Part shown: positions 1 through 8,906 of the stretch, piece by piece
How the letters are laid out: each line of letters starts with the position of its first letter
Numbering within the stretch: position 1 is the first letter of the stretch
DNA from: Candidatus Cloacimonadota bacterium
Lineage (GTDB): Bacteria > Cloacimonadota > Cloacimonadia > Cloacimonadales > Cloacimonadaceae
Direction of reading: 5' to 3'
DNA length: 40,641 nucleotides
Assembly: GCA_023228285.1 (NCBI GenBank)
Contig: JALOBM010000016.1
Location: forward strand, 1 to 40,641
Translations under genes and position numbers: made by a program
The notes under the pieces: generated by a model
What the model was told of the DNA's origin: nothing
Seen by the model: only the letters and a program-made list of their open reading frames with translations
Databases searched by the model: none

Positions 1-662
1 ATTCGAAATTATCGAATAGTTGCCTTGGTCTGTCCGTTTCAACCCTTGGTTTGATGGATTGATGGATAAATACGCAGGTCAGACCCTTGCAGGTCAGTCC
101 ATCGCAGGTGTTTCAACCCTTGGTTTGATGGATTGATGGATAAATACTAGTGAAGGAAAGAAGGATTGCCGCCGGGAGGGTGAGTTTCAACCCTTGGTTT
201 GATGGATTGATGGATAAATACTGTTTTTGGGCTGATTTACAGAAAATCACAAAGAGCGTTTCAACCCTTGGTTTGATGGATTGATGGATAAATACAATCT
301 GCTCAGGCACGGTCATTCCAGAAGGGTATGAGTTTCAACCCTTGGTTTGATGGATTGATGGATAAATACAGTATAAGGTGGGCTGAAAGTCATAAAGAAT
401 ACGAGTTTCAACCCTTGGTTTGATGGATTGATGGATAAATACTGATATATTTTCGCCGTTTGAGCATAATAAAAACGTTTCAACCCTTGGTTTGATGGAT
501 TGATGGATAAATACCAGAGGGAGGCTGGAAGGCATCCAAGGCTACCCCCAGTTTCAACCCTTGGTTTGATGGATTGATGGATAAATACTCATACAAAAAA
601 CATTATTCTATATATACTACTTTTGTTTCAACCCTTGGTTTGATGGATTGATGGATAAATAC
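1..662 (-). CRISPR. CRISPR array, nine identical 38-nt repeats, truncated by the window edge
   Basis: Repeats lie at 36-73, 110-147, 184-221, 258-295, 332-369, 405-442, 477-514, 551-588 and 625-662, and all nine copies are identical. The eight complete spacers are 34-36 nt. Bases 1-35 have spacer length, so the array probably continues to the left. On the minus strand each repeat ends in GTTGAAAC, which matches the usual 8-nt 5' handle of type I-B crRNAs. Transcription is therefore inferred to run leftward, in the same direction as the cas operon, with the leader on the right and the youngest spacer at 589-624. A short AACC-AAG-GGTT hairpin precedes the handle. The repeat contains an 8-nt tandem duplication (see findings). 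No degenerate terminal repeat is visible. Confidence 0.98.
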
Positions 663-855
663 CCTGGCTTGGGTCTAATCTACAATGGAATAATAGCTTA
701 GGACTCCAGTCCAGACTAGGATAACTAGCATATAGGCGATGAAATCGATGTAATTCTCCTAGATTTCATCATTTCAGACACTGGGGGATCACTCTATATA
801 AAAGCAAAGATCATTATCTCTAGCAAATTGTCAATAATTATCGGTCAGGAACCCA
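663..855 (-). promoter_or_regulatory. Probable CRISPR leader, with a 9-bp inverted repeat
   Basis: This non-coding stretch separates the cas4 stop from the leader-proximal repeat. Its place is inferred from the repeat orientation. It contains a perfect inverted repeat GATGAAATC (738-746) / GATTTCATC (762-770) with a 15-nt loop, and a smaller GGACT/AGTCC palindrome near 703-714. No T-tract follows the larger hairpin on the minus strand, so it is not an obvious terminator. It could be a leader motif bound during spacer integration or an operator. Confidence 0.6.
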
Positions 856-1443
856 TCAGAAATCGCATAGATTCCGATAGGTACAATCCTCACATTTTCG
901 TTTATTACTACGAACACTTGGATACCTACCTTTGTGGATAATGTCAAATATCTTATCCAATACGTGTAAAGCATATTGTTTCATGGCATCAGATATCTCT
1001 AATGGCTGCAGATGATTTTTTGATCTGACATAGACAATGTAAGCCATATTTACTCTTTTGCCAAAGTGTTCTTCGATCAACAATGAATACAAGGTTTGTT
1101 GCATCTTCAGGGTTTTATATATCCTATTTTCCCAAGAAGCCCATTTATAATCTAAGGGTGCAGCAAAACCATTCTTCAAAAGCAGCACTTCATCTACTTT
1201 TCCCACTAGACGTAGATTCTGAGAGCTCATATATACATCGGCAAGCTTCTCTTCTATTCCAATGCGTGACCGGATATAGTCTTTATTCTGCACCAGTTTC
1301 AACTTATGAATGTCTCTTCCTTTATTGACAAGGTGTCTCCGATGTTCATGCTGATCTATCCCTAGTACATTCATGTAGTACAAAAACCTTGGGCAGTACA
1401 TATACTCCATAACTTCAGAAGGTGTAATGTATTGAAAATCCAT
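856..1443 (-). CDS. cas4: Cas4 RecB-like Fe-S exonuclease
   Basis: A 195-residue protein of the PD-(D/E)XK Cas4 family, which trims and orients prespacers by PAM during spacer acquisition with Cas1-Cas2. Visible motifs are Cys17 near the N-terminus, Asp84 in VDEV, the core Asp98-Tyr-Lys100, the QxxxY motif at Gln115-Tyr119, and a C-terminal cluster Cys184, Cys187 and Cys193. The four cysteines would bind a 4Fe-4S cluster. It is the last gene of the operon, only three bases after cas2, and lies next to the leader end of the array. In most described I-B loci cas4 sits before cas1, so the terminal position is somewhat unusual. The identification is secure from the motifs and neighbours. Confidence 0.95.
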   Translation of the reverse strand: MDFQYITPSEVMEYMYCPRFLYYMNVLGIDQHEHRRHLVNKGRDIHKLKLVQNKDYIRSRIGIEEKLADVYMSSQNLRLVGKVDEVLLLKNGFAAPLDYKWASWENRIYKTLKMQQTLYSLLIEEHFGKRVNMAYIVYVRSKNHLQPLEISDAMKQYALHVLDKIFDIIHKGRYPSVRSNKRKCEDCTYRNLCDF

Positions 1444-1446
1444 AAG

Positions 1447-1737
1447 TCAGGTAAAGAGAGCTTTGATCTCATCGGTAATTAGTTTTCGTTCAAAGGCTTG
1501 ACCCAGTAAAATGCAGGCGTTGAAATCTTCTCGGCACATGGGGAAAATATATACTTTGTCTTGATCGGGATTTAATAGGTCTTCGATCATGCTGCTTAGT
1601 TCTTTGATCTGAGTTTTATTCATTTCTCCCAACCATACTGAGTATTGAACCCGGTAGATTCCTGCTCTTTCACAGCATTTAACCACTTTATTCCTGGCTT
1701 TGTCTTTCACAATGTCGTACATTACCCAGGTTAACAA
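1447..1737 (-). CDS. cas2: Cas2 adaptation protein
   Basis: A 96-residue protein with the Cas2 ferredoxin-like fold signature. It opens with a hydrophobic beta strand followed by Tyr-Asp-Ile (VMYDIVKDKARNK), has the typical central YRVQYSVWLGEM strand, and continues with a VYIFPMC strand. Cas2 dimerises and bridges two Cas1 dimers in the spacer integrase. Its start overlaps the end of cas1 by seven bases, which points to translational coupling. Its length is normal for the family. Confidence 0.95.
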   Translation of the reverse strand: MLTWVMYDIVKDKARNKVVKCCERAGIYRVQYSVWLGEMNKTQIKELSSMIEDLLNPDQDKVYIFPMCREDFNACILLGQAFERKLITDEIKALFT

Positions 1738-2795
1738 TCCTCCTCCTCGCTAGACACATCACCGGTATGTGGATTAATGAAGTTCTCAAACTTTCGGCAC
1801 ACAGATGCTTCCAGATAGTTATCTTTTTTCCCGATCAGGAAGTTTGCAAAAGCATGAGCATCAGTTTGGATCATATCTATCTGTTTTCGGTTTTTATTTC
1901 TGTATCGGATAATCTGATCGAGGTACTCCAAAAAATATGGAGCGAAGAATTTTTTCCCTTCTGTACTAAGGGCTACTCCTTTGTACACGGATTCCAGATA
2001 TTCGGGTTTGCACTTACTTCTGGTAAACATGTAAAACACAGGTTCATCGGCAAGGATTCTGTAGTTTTCGATGAAGTCGAAGACAAAGCTCTTCTTGTTG
2101 TAGTTATCGCTGTGCAACAAACCAATGTAGGGATCCAAGCCCGCTATCACCAATGCCTTTTCCGTTTTGGAATACAGAATTCCGTAGGCATAGTTCAAAA
2201 AGGCGTTGAAAGCATCTTTAGCAGGCCTTGAACTTCTTCCTGAAAACTTCCATGGATCTGGTAGCATCATTGCTAACAAAGAAAAATACACTCTCGATGC
2301 GCTTCCCTCCAAGCCCATAATTAACGGTGATAGCTCTTCCAGATTGCCATCAGCATTGAAAATGGAAACCGCATAATTCCGCATCAGTTCCATTCTTTGA
2401 TTATCTTCTTCGGAGATCCAGTTCCTTTTTGAGAATAGAGTTTTTACAAATCGGTATTGATTCATTATCTTCAGACAAATCCAGCGTTTTATGAAATCTA
2501 AGCCCACAGCATCAGAGAGCATTTCCAATTGGCGCCTGCGAATCAGTACCGTGCTGCCAATTTTGGGAAACCATACCCTGGCATAAGGATTGCCATATTG
2601 ATCCAGCATCACCACGTCAATATTGTGATCCATTGCCAATTGTATTGCGTCCGAGCTGATCTGCACGGCATTGGAAATCACTATGCTACTTATTTTCTGC
2701 GGCGCTACTTTCAGCTTTTTATCGTTGACGAATACTTCAAACATGTCATCTTTTTTACGTAAAGCAGAGCCGTATGTATTTAGGTGAAGTTCCAT
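1731..2795 (-). CDS. cas1: Cas1 integrase, type I-B
   Basis: A 354-residue Cas1, the metal-dependent integrase that inserts new spacers at the leader-repeat junction. The catalytic triad can be read as Glu163 (GLEGSASR), His228 (GLLHSDN) and Asp240 (FVFDFIE), with the conserved GLDPYIGLLH stretch before the histidine. The N-terminal beta domain ends around residue 90. The ATG follows directly on the cas3 stop codon with no intervening base, and the 3' end overlaps cas2. Length and motifs are those of an intact protein. Confidence 0.97.
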   Translation of the reverse strand: MELHLNTYGSALRKKDDMFEVFVNDKKLKVAPQKISSIVISNAVQISSDAIQLAMDHNIDVVMLDQYGNPYARVWFPKIGSTVLIRRRQLEMLSDAVGLDFIKRWICLKIMNQYRFVKTLFSKRNWISEEDNQRMELMRNYAVSIFNADGNLEELSPLIMGLEGSASRVYFSLLAMMLPDPWKFSGRSSRPAKDAFNAFLNYAYGILYSKTEKALVIAGLDPYIGLLHSDNYNKKSFVFDFIENYRILADEPVFYMFTRSKCKPEYLESVYKGVALSTEGKKFFAPYFLEYLDQIIRYRNKNRKQIDMIQTDAHAFANFLIGKKDNYLEASVCRKFENFINPHTGDVSSEEEDC

Positions 2796-5180
2796 CTATA
2801 ATGCCATCACTGAACCTGATTCCAAGGGTACCTTCAAAAATCCCGTTTCGCAGTTATATGCTTTTTCTATATCTACTAACGGGATGTAATACACTTTATC
2901 TTTAAATTTGTTAAAGTATGAGTTTTGAATACTGTAGTTCTTTATGTCTGATTCACTTAGGTTTAGCTGATATTTGCTCAAGAAATGATAGCATTTTTTC
3001 ATCGCAAGACGGGCGTGGGATATTGCTTCATCTCCTATATTGGTTTGATCTAGAATCTCTTTGGCCGATATTAATTCTTCCATAGTCTGCTGTGCTTCTT
3101 CATTAAGTAAGATGTATAAGGATACAGTATTATACTGATCCTGTATCAGTCGAAATTCATTTATTGACAGCTGGTTGCGTCTACTTTGATCGTAATTAAG
3201 TTCTCCAATTGCTTTCATGATAGCTTGAGATTCTGCACCGAATTGTATACTTCGGTAGTATTCTTGGATAATATCGGCAAATTGATTACTTTCAATCTGC
3301 TTTCTATCAGATATAGCTTCATCGGTCTTTTGTAGCAGGTAGTTATCATATACATTGGCGTTGTATTTTTTCCCATCTTTGTGCAGACTTACTACTTGCA
3401 TTACTCCCCCCAGTTCACCGAATTCTCCATGCCGATTGCATCTGCCGGCTACTTGAATGATGGAGTCAAGCGGACCTATATCTCTATATACTCGCTGAAA
3501 GCTCAGATCGACCCCAGCCTCTACAAGTTGAGTAGATACCAATATCACTCTTTTTCCGTTTTTCAGATTTGTTCGGACCTTCTGGATTCGTTTTAATCTG
3601 CAATATGGTATGTTGAGAGTTGTAAGGCAATATACTTGATATTTATCGCTGAAGCGCTGTTTCAGTATGTTATATAGGTCTATGGCTGATTGTTTTGTGT
3701 TCATGACAAATAAGGCGCTGGAAACATTGGATAAGTCTAGAGATTGAGCAAATTCTCCAAGGGTTTGAGGATTCGTACATATCTGTAAACTTACTCTATT
3801 GAACACACTCGATTCGAAAATTCTTGAAGGGCTCAATTCATGAAATGTGCCAGGTTCAAAGATAAAGGGCTGAGTGGCAGTACAAGAGAGAATTATAGTA
3901 TCAAATCGCTCTGTAAGTACTTTAAAGAAACAACGCAGAAGCGGATAATACTTTGGAGGCAGGCTTTGAACCTCATCCAGCAGGATTATGGAATTCACAA
4001 TATTATGAAGCTTGCGAACCAATGAGTTTCTTGAACCTATTAGGGAATGAAACAGTTGTACGAAAGTTGAGACAATACATGCTGAGTTCCATGAATTGGC
4101 TATCAGATTATCGTTTAGATAAGCATGCAAATCATAGTCTTCATCCTTGCGTTCTCTGGAAAAATCAACCAAATGATGGTGTTTCAGCAGTATATCCGGA
4201 TTCTTGGCATCATTTCCATTATGGCTTAAGACATTTTCTACCTCATCAAAATTCTGATCGATAATGGAAGTATAAGGTAAACAATAGATCACTCGCCTTC
4301 TATGTTTGGAAGCTTTTTGTAATGCATCGGTAAACGACATACAAGCCAGAGTTTTCCCACTACCTGTCGGAGCGCTCAGAGCAAATCGCTTAGTCTCAAT
4401 ATCCATAACATCTGCAGCAGCATTCAGCAGTTTACTCCGAATTGAGTTCAATTCACCAGTACCGGGATTGAGACTGCTTAAGTAGTTTTGTGGAGAGAAA
4501 GATATATCTGCCTTCAGGTTGATGTCGATTTCCTGCTCAATACGAGCAGCATCGTGTTTGTCCGCGTCAATCAATACGGAGAATAAAAGATTCTGAATCA
4601 AGAATCGCTCTATGGCATCTTCAGCATCATCAAGTGGTCCAAAATCCTCAAGTCTGAATAATAGTGTTTTGATCTTGGATTTGTCCAGATTGGGCATTAC
4701 GATACCATGATTGTTCAAAAAGGATTGCATATCTTCGTTTGCAATAATCTGTTCCTGAACGTCATGAAAGATAGCCAAAGTAGTGTTCAATAGTACTCCG
4801 TCTCTCAGGTTTTCCGATCCATACGAACTAAGATTACCATGATGCCTTTGAACGGCCTTAAAGGCTAGTAAGGAATATTCTCCTAAACTGGTATCCATTG
4901 ATAATACTTCGTACAAAATAAGTGCAGATACAAGGCTGTGCTTTGTGTATGCGGAGCTATTTCCTCCTCTTACATGTTTTTGAAATGCTTTACTTGCCTT
5001 ACCGATGTCGTGCATGAGGCCAGTAATGAAGGCCAGTTTACTTAAAGTATCCTTGTCTATTGCCCTGGTAAAAAGTGAAAGCCTTTGAATGCGGATTCTA
5101 CAACCTATAGCAACATTTTCCAGATGTTCATGCAAAGGCTTTCGTTGATTATCTTTTGAGGCAGGGTGTGATATCAGCAT
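2796..5180 (-). CDS. cas3: Cas3 HD nuclease-helicase
   Basis: A 794-residue fusion of an N-terminal HD nuclease and a superfamily 2 helicase. It is the effector that nicks and degrades DNA after Cascade binds its target. The HD domain shows His57-Asp58 (LMHDIGK), His81 and His113-His114. The helicase shows Walker A at 269-277 (SAPTGSGKT), the DEVQ box at 402-405, the SCTATQP motif, and the motif VI region (IIQVAGRCNRHGE). Both activities therefore appear intact. Its ATG overlaps the cas5 stop by one base (TAATG). Position and domain order are those of type I-B cas3. Confidence 0.97.
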   Translation of the reverse strand: MLISHPASKDNQRKPLHEHLENVAIGCRIRIQRLSLFTRAIDKDTLSKLAFITGLMHDIGKASKAFQKHVRGGNSSAYTKHSLVSALILYEVLSMDTSLGEYSLLAFKAVQRHHGNLSSYGSENLRDGVLLNTTLAIFHDVQEQIIANEDMQSFLNNHGIVMPNLDKSKIKTLLFRLEDFGPLDDAEDAIERFLIQNLLFSVLIDADKHDAARIEQEIDINLKADISFSPQNYLSSLNPGTGELNSIRSKLLNAAADVMDIETKRFALSAPTGSGKTLACMSFTDALQKASKHRRRVIYCLPYTSIIDQNFDEVENVLSHNGNDAKNPDILLKHHHLVDFSRERKDEDYDLHAYLNDNLIANSWNSACIVSTFVQLFHSLIGSRNSLVRKLHNIVNSIILLDEVQSLPPKYYPLLRCFFKVLTERFDTIILSCTATQPFIFEPGTFHELSPSRIFESSVFNRVSLQICTNPQTLGEFAQSLDLSNVSSALFVMNTKQSAIDLYNILKQRFSDKYQVYCLTTLNIPYCRLKRIQKVRTNLKNGKRVILVSTQLVEAGVDLSFQRVYRDIGPLDSIIQVAGRCNRHGEFGELGGVMQVVSLHKDGKKYNANVYDNYLLQKTDEAISDRKQIESNQFADIIQEYYRSIQFGAESQAIMKAIGELNYDQSRRNQLSINEFRLIQDQYNTVSLYILLNEEAQQTMEELISAKEILDQTNIGDEAISHARLAMKKCYHFLSKYQLNLSESDIKNYSIQNSYFNKFKDKVYYIPLVDIEKAYNCETGFLKVPLESGSVMAL

Positions 5181-5956
5181 TACAACATGGATATCCTTGT
5201 TCGTGTTTCGTTATTTAGTTCCAATACATTACAAAACATACCCGTAAGGCGCTTTCCGCTTGCTTCCATAAACACATCACCAAATCGGATAGAACGCCTG
5301 ATAACAGATTTATTTTTACCATAATCCTCTGTTGTCTGTTCTAATGGCATACGTTCAATATTGATGATCAGGGAATCAGTATCAATACTCTTGATCTGTT
5401 CTCTTTCTACTGCGGAATCAAGGTAACGGGATTCCGGAACAGCGTGGATATCTTTATCTTGATAAGTCCGGACGTGATTTATCCCGGCACGGAATTGCCT
5501 CTGGCCCAGATAAATATCATAGCCCAAATCTTTATTGATAATTCTGTTCTCAATAGAGTCCAATTCTGTATGTTCCCCCTTTTTGAAGGCCACATACAAA
5601 ATCCAGGCCAATTCTTTCCCATCCCGTGGCATCAATAGCTCCATTCGGCATTGTTTATGATCGGAAACGTCGTTTATCCCCGTATCATATCTTACGTAAT
5701 TCATGGTGTAGAATTGCTTTTTAAAGCTTGATCCCGGTGCTATTGATATTGCCAAACCCAAGTTCTTAGAACTCATCAGCTTATAATATGAATCTCTTTT
5801 TTTTTGCAATATTGATGCTAATAAGCCACAAACAACAGTCCTGGGAGGGATGCTATATGTTAAGGAAGATGCGTTTGTATAGAACTTGCGAAAGTGCGCT
5901 AATGGGCCACTTAGCTGAAGTTCCAAGATAGTATCAAATCTATTGTTGTATTCCAT
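5180..5956 (-). CDS. cas5: Cas5 (I-B) Cascade subunit
   Basis: A 258-residue Cas5-family RAMP protein that would cap the 5' handle of the crRNA in Cascade. The N-terminal hallmark is present: LQLSGPLAHFRKFYTN followed by SIPPRTVVCGLLASIL, the conserved PPRT-GLL segment of Cas5. It lies between cas7 and cas3, as expected for I-B. The upstream gap to cas7 is 12 bases and the stop overlaps the cas3 start. The subtype assignment (Cas5h/Cas5b) rests on context as much as on sequence. Confidence 0.92.
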   Translation of the reverse strand: MEYNNRFDTILELQLSGPLAHFRKFYTNASSLTYSIPPRTVVCGLLASILQKKRDSYYKLMSSKNLGLAISIAPGSSFKKQFYTMNYVRYDTGINDVSDHKQCRMELLMPRDGKELAWILYVAFKKGEHTELDSIENRIINKDLGYDIYLGQRQFRAGINHVRTYQDKDIHAVPESRYLDSAVEREQIKSIDTDSLIINIERMPLEQTTEDYGKNKSVIRRSIRFGDVFMEASGKRLTGMFCNVLELNNETRTRISML

Positions 5957-5968
5957 CTTATCCCCCTG

Positions 5969-6832
5969 TCAAAGAAGGGATAACTCGTGTTTCCAGTTTG
6001 GATCGATAAAGATTCTTTCGAAGCCGGTAATCTCCAGTTGATCATCCTTAAAATAGTGAATTGCCTTGACTTTTGATTTGTTACTGCTCAGATAATCCAC
6101 TAATTGATCGATATCTATAGTGAAGTCTTCCGTTTTACGAATAAGACGCAAGTCGTTTACTTTAGAGAGTCCAATCTTTAGCATAGGACGCAAGTCTTTT
6201 AAGAAACTCTGATTATCTATAAGTTCTATGCGAAGGTACAGTCGGGGATACTGCCCAGTCTTGGATCTGGTTCTAGCCAAAGGAATAGCTTTTATGATAG
6301 ATTCATCCAGCAGCAAAATATCATCATCAGTGAGTTTTGTTTTTTCAGAGGCATTTGCGTTCACACTTCCCGAAAATGCAATTAGTGAATATTGAACACG
6401 ATAGTCTTTACCGATACCCTTTCCGGATGAGAAACTTGAAGTAATGGTGCTACTATCTATCAGTTCAACTGGATTGAGTGAATATCCCCAATTAAACTGA
6501 ACTGGACCTGTATAATGCCCTTCGTCGCGCTTATCTTCAGCTGTTACAGCACCGAACAATCTCACGTCTATTAGGTCGGTATGAAGTAGTTTCTGTTTCT
6601 TAATCTGTTCATTTCTTTCTTTGGCATCTTTAGCATTAGCTGTAACGAAGATTTCCTTGCCTTTGGCTGTTTCCAGGTAATCTCTGATGTAACGCTTCAA
6701 GCGGACATCAGATACCAGATTTGTAGAAGTATCGTAATCCATACGAGGTTTGTTCTCATCATCCATATCACCATTGGGATTACACATCAGAGCATCGTAG
6801 AGAAATAGGATCTCAGAATTGTTCTTAATCAT
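5969..6832 (-). CDS. cas7: Cas7 (Csh2-like) Cascade backbone
   Basis: A 287-residue Cas7-family protein that would polymerise along the crRNA spacer as the Cascade backbone. The N-terminal segment LMCNPNGDMDDENKPRMD (residues 15-32) is the recognisable NPNGD motif of Csh2/Csd2-type Cas7 proteins. It is followed by the SDVRLKRYIRDYL helix and the VRLFGAV strand typical of the family. It overlaps the end of cas8b by eight bases. Length is normal. Confidence 0.95.
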   Translation of the reverse strand: MIKNNSEILFLYDALMCNPNGDMDDENKPRMDYDTSTNLVSDVRLKRYIRDYLETAKGKEIFVTANAKDAKERNEQIKKQKLLHTDLIDVRLFGAVTAEDKRDEGHYTGPVQFNWGYSLNPVELIDSSTITSSFSSGKGIGKDYRVQYSLIAFSGSVNANASEKTKLTDDDILLLDESIIKAIPLARTRSKTGQYPRLYLRIELIDNQSFLKDLRPMLKIGLSKVNDLRLIRKTEDFTIDIDQLVDYLSSNKSKVKAIHYFKDDQLEITGFERIFIDPNWKHELSLL

Positions 6833-8891
6833 TTTGTGCCTCCATTTCGGTATCGTTGTTGTCTTGAATTTCTTTCTTTTCTTTGCCTTTTAACAATCCT
6901 ATATACTTGCGATAGGAGCGGCCGCTAAGGATATGGAATACCACTTCTTCAGGTGGCATATTCATATCCGACTCACATAAGCATTCTCGATAGTAGGCAT
7001 CTAGCACAGGATCTGACCATACTTCCCAAACCAGACGCAGATCATCAATAACTGTTGAAATCGATTTTACTTTCTGTACTGGAATACCCCTCAAGTTTAG
7101 CTTATGAACCGCAGTGCGGTTTATTCCCTTTTGCTTTTGTGCATACTCCAGCTCATTCAGGTACCAGCCCAATATAAATAAACCCTGAGCAAAGTAGTTT
7201 TCCTCATACACATGAGGATGATTCTTGAAATACTCGAGCAATTCTTGGTTTTGCAGAGTAGTTGTCATAACTTTTTCCTCCATTTTTCTTATTCCTTTCA
7301 ATAGCTTAAAGTTATCGAGATGCTTCATATAAAGACTCATTATATAGGGAGACAAATCCAAGCGATAGATAGAAATGTTTGAATTCTGGATCTTACCATG
7401 AAAGACATTCACAAAGCCTTTTAAGAGTTTAATCATGTTTATGGGTTGAGAGTATAGATAAGAAGACAAAAGTGTAAGCATGCTCCTGTTAATCTTCTGG
7501 AAGTCTGCTGGTTTCATATTGGGTCTTGACTGTTTAGAGGGGTAAATCATGAATTTCAAGTCCTCAAAGGACATACTGAAACTCTCATCGAATAATTCAT
7601 GCAGCTTGTTTTCCAAGGATATACTACAGAGATTCTCGTACTTTTCAATCAAAGAGGGTAGGCTAATATTCTTGATCAAACGGTTGACGATAAACTCCTG
7701 ACTGGTAGGACTGGGCTCATAATAGAAAAAGAGAGAGAAATTGTTGAAGCGATCCTGCAGATTTCTTAATATCGCAAGATTGCGTCTGCGGTCTTGATTG
7801 TTCTGTTTTTTTAACAATCTGGGGATTACTTTGATTTGCTCGGGATCAATTTCTTGTGTGTGATCCTTACTGTTTGCCTGGTATTTCAATTCCGGAAGAA
7901 CCAGACAGCGAAGATTTATCAGATATGTGTTCAAGGAAGAAGAGGCAAAACTGGTGCCAACCGTGACCTGGTGATAACAATCCTTGCACGCTGTAAAAGC
8001 AGTAAAACTACGTTTTTCTTTCATGTTGTCAAAGAAGGGTTTATTAGAAATACCATAGAACTTTTGCTTTAGGGCAATATCACTGGCCAGATATTTGTCT
8101 GCTGAACATAGAGGACAATGTCTAAGCTCTTTTGAATCCGGGAATTTCTTATCTACCATATAATAGTACAAGACATCGATATAGCAAGACCTGATCTTCT
8201 CGATTTCATGTATCAGTTTCCCATCTATACTCAATGCATATGCTGGTCTTTCCCCGACAATATGAGCTAAGCTCTTTTCGAAGTATTTCTCTAATGCTTT
8301 ATTATATTCTGCTCTCAGTTTCTTTTTTTCTTTTACTATTTCCTTCGCAGGGGTAACATCGTCTGTAACTTCCTGAATAGGATCAGGATAGGGGAAATCG
8401 GCTTGTAATTCTTTCGGAAGTAGTATATACTGTGGTCTTATACCGATTGTATCACGTATAAAAAAGCGTTGACCGATATTCTGAAGATAATCTAAACATT
8501 CATCAACTTGTTCCGGATAGCTCCATTTTATTTCACTACGATTCTTCTCTATGTACTCCATCAAAGCAAAAGAAAAAATTGATTTGTAACCGATATGAGA
8601 CCCATATATATTGGGATCATTTGATGAATAATTTCTGAAGATCAGCTTTTTGGTGCATGTTCCAGGACTTATCTCATTATCTTGAACAAACGAGATCGCT
8701 TTGTTTTGTGTATCTAAATTCATACGAATCAATCTACCATACATTTGCAGATCTTTCTTTTTATTATGGAAAGAGCTATCATCTGCACAAAATTGACGGA
8801 TAATATAAAGCTTTTGCTCTGAGGGATCCATATCATAGAATCCCTCAATAAGCATTCGGTTGTTACCAAGTAATCGATATATAGAGATCAT
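6825..8891 (-). CDS. cas8b: Cas8b large subunit (TM1802/Csh1-like)
   Basis: A 688-residue protein in the large-subunit position between cas6 and cas7. It would recognise the PAM and recruit Cas3. It carries a central putative zinc-binding pair of CxxC motifs, Cys259/Cys262 (HCPLC) and Cys302/Cys305 (CKDC), as in the TM1802 and Csh1 families. The remainder is divergent and rich in charged and aromatic residues, which is normal for Cas8. The assignment combines length, the double CxxC and synteny; TM1802 versus Csh1 cannot be decided by eye. The start is 15 bases after cas6. Confidence 0.88.
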   Translation of the reverse strand: MISIYRLLGNNRMLIEGFYDMDPSEQKLYIIRQFCADDSSFHNKKKDLQMYGRLIRMNLDTQNKAISFVQDNEISPGTCTKKLIFRNYSSNDPNIYGSHIGYKSIFSFALMEYIEKNRSEIKWSYPEQVDECLDYLQNIGQRFFIRDTIGIRPQYILLPKELQADFPYPDPIQEVTDDVTPAKEIVKEKKKLRAEYNKALEKYFEKSLAHIVGERPAYALSIDGKLIHEIEKIRSCYIDVLYYYMVDKKFPDSKELRHCPLCSADKYLASDIALKQKFYGISNKPFFDNMKEKRSFTAFTACKDCYHQVTVGTSFASSSLNTYLINLRCLVLPELKYQANSKDHTQEIDPEQIKVIPRLLKKQNNQDRRRNLAILRNLQDRFNNFSLFFYYEPSPTSQEFIVNRLIKNISLPSLIEKYENLCSISLENKLHELFDESFSMSFEDLKFMIYPSKQSRPNMKPADFQKINRSMLTLLSSYLYSQPINMIKLLKGFVNVFHGKIQNSNISIYRLDLSPYIMSLYMKHLDNFKLLKGIRKMEEKVMTTTLQNQELLEYFKNHPHVYEENYFAQGLFILGWYLNELEYAQKQKGINRTAVHKLNLRGIPVQKVKSISTVIDDLRLVWEVWSDPVLDAYYRECLCESDMNMPPEEVVFHILSGRSYRKYIGLLKGKEKKEIQDNNDTEMEAQND

Positions 8892-8906
8892 AGCCGCTCC
8901 TTATTC

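Noticed and set aside
113..535. Short frames within the array that encode repeated YPSIHQTKG-type peptides
   Set aside because: They are translations of the CRISPR repeats and have no ribosome sites.
738..770. Leader inverted repeat as a rho-independent terminator of the cas operon
   Set aside because: No T-tract follows on the minus strand and the stem is AT-rich.
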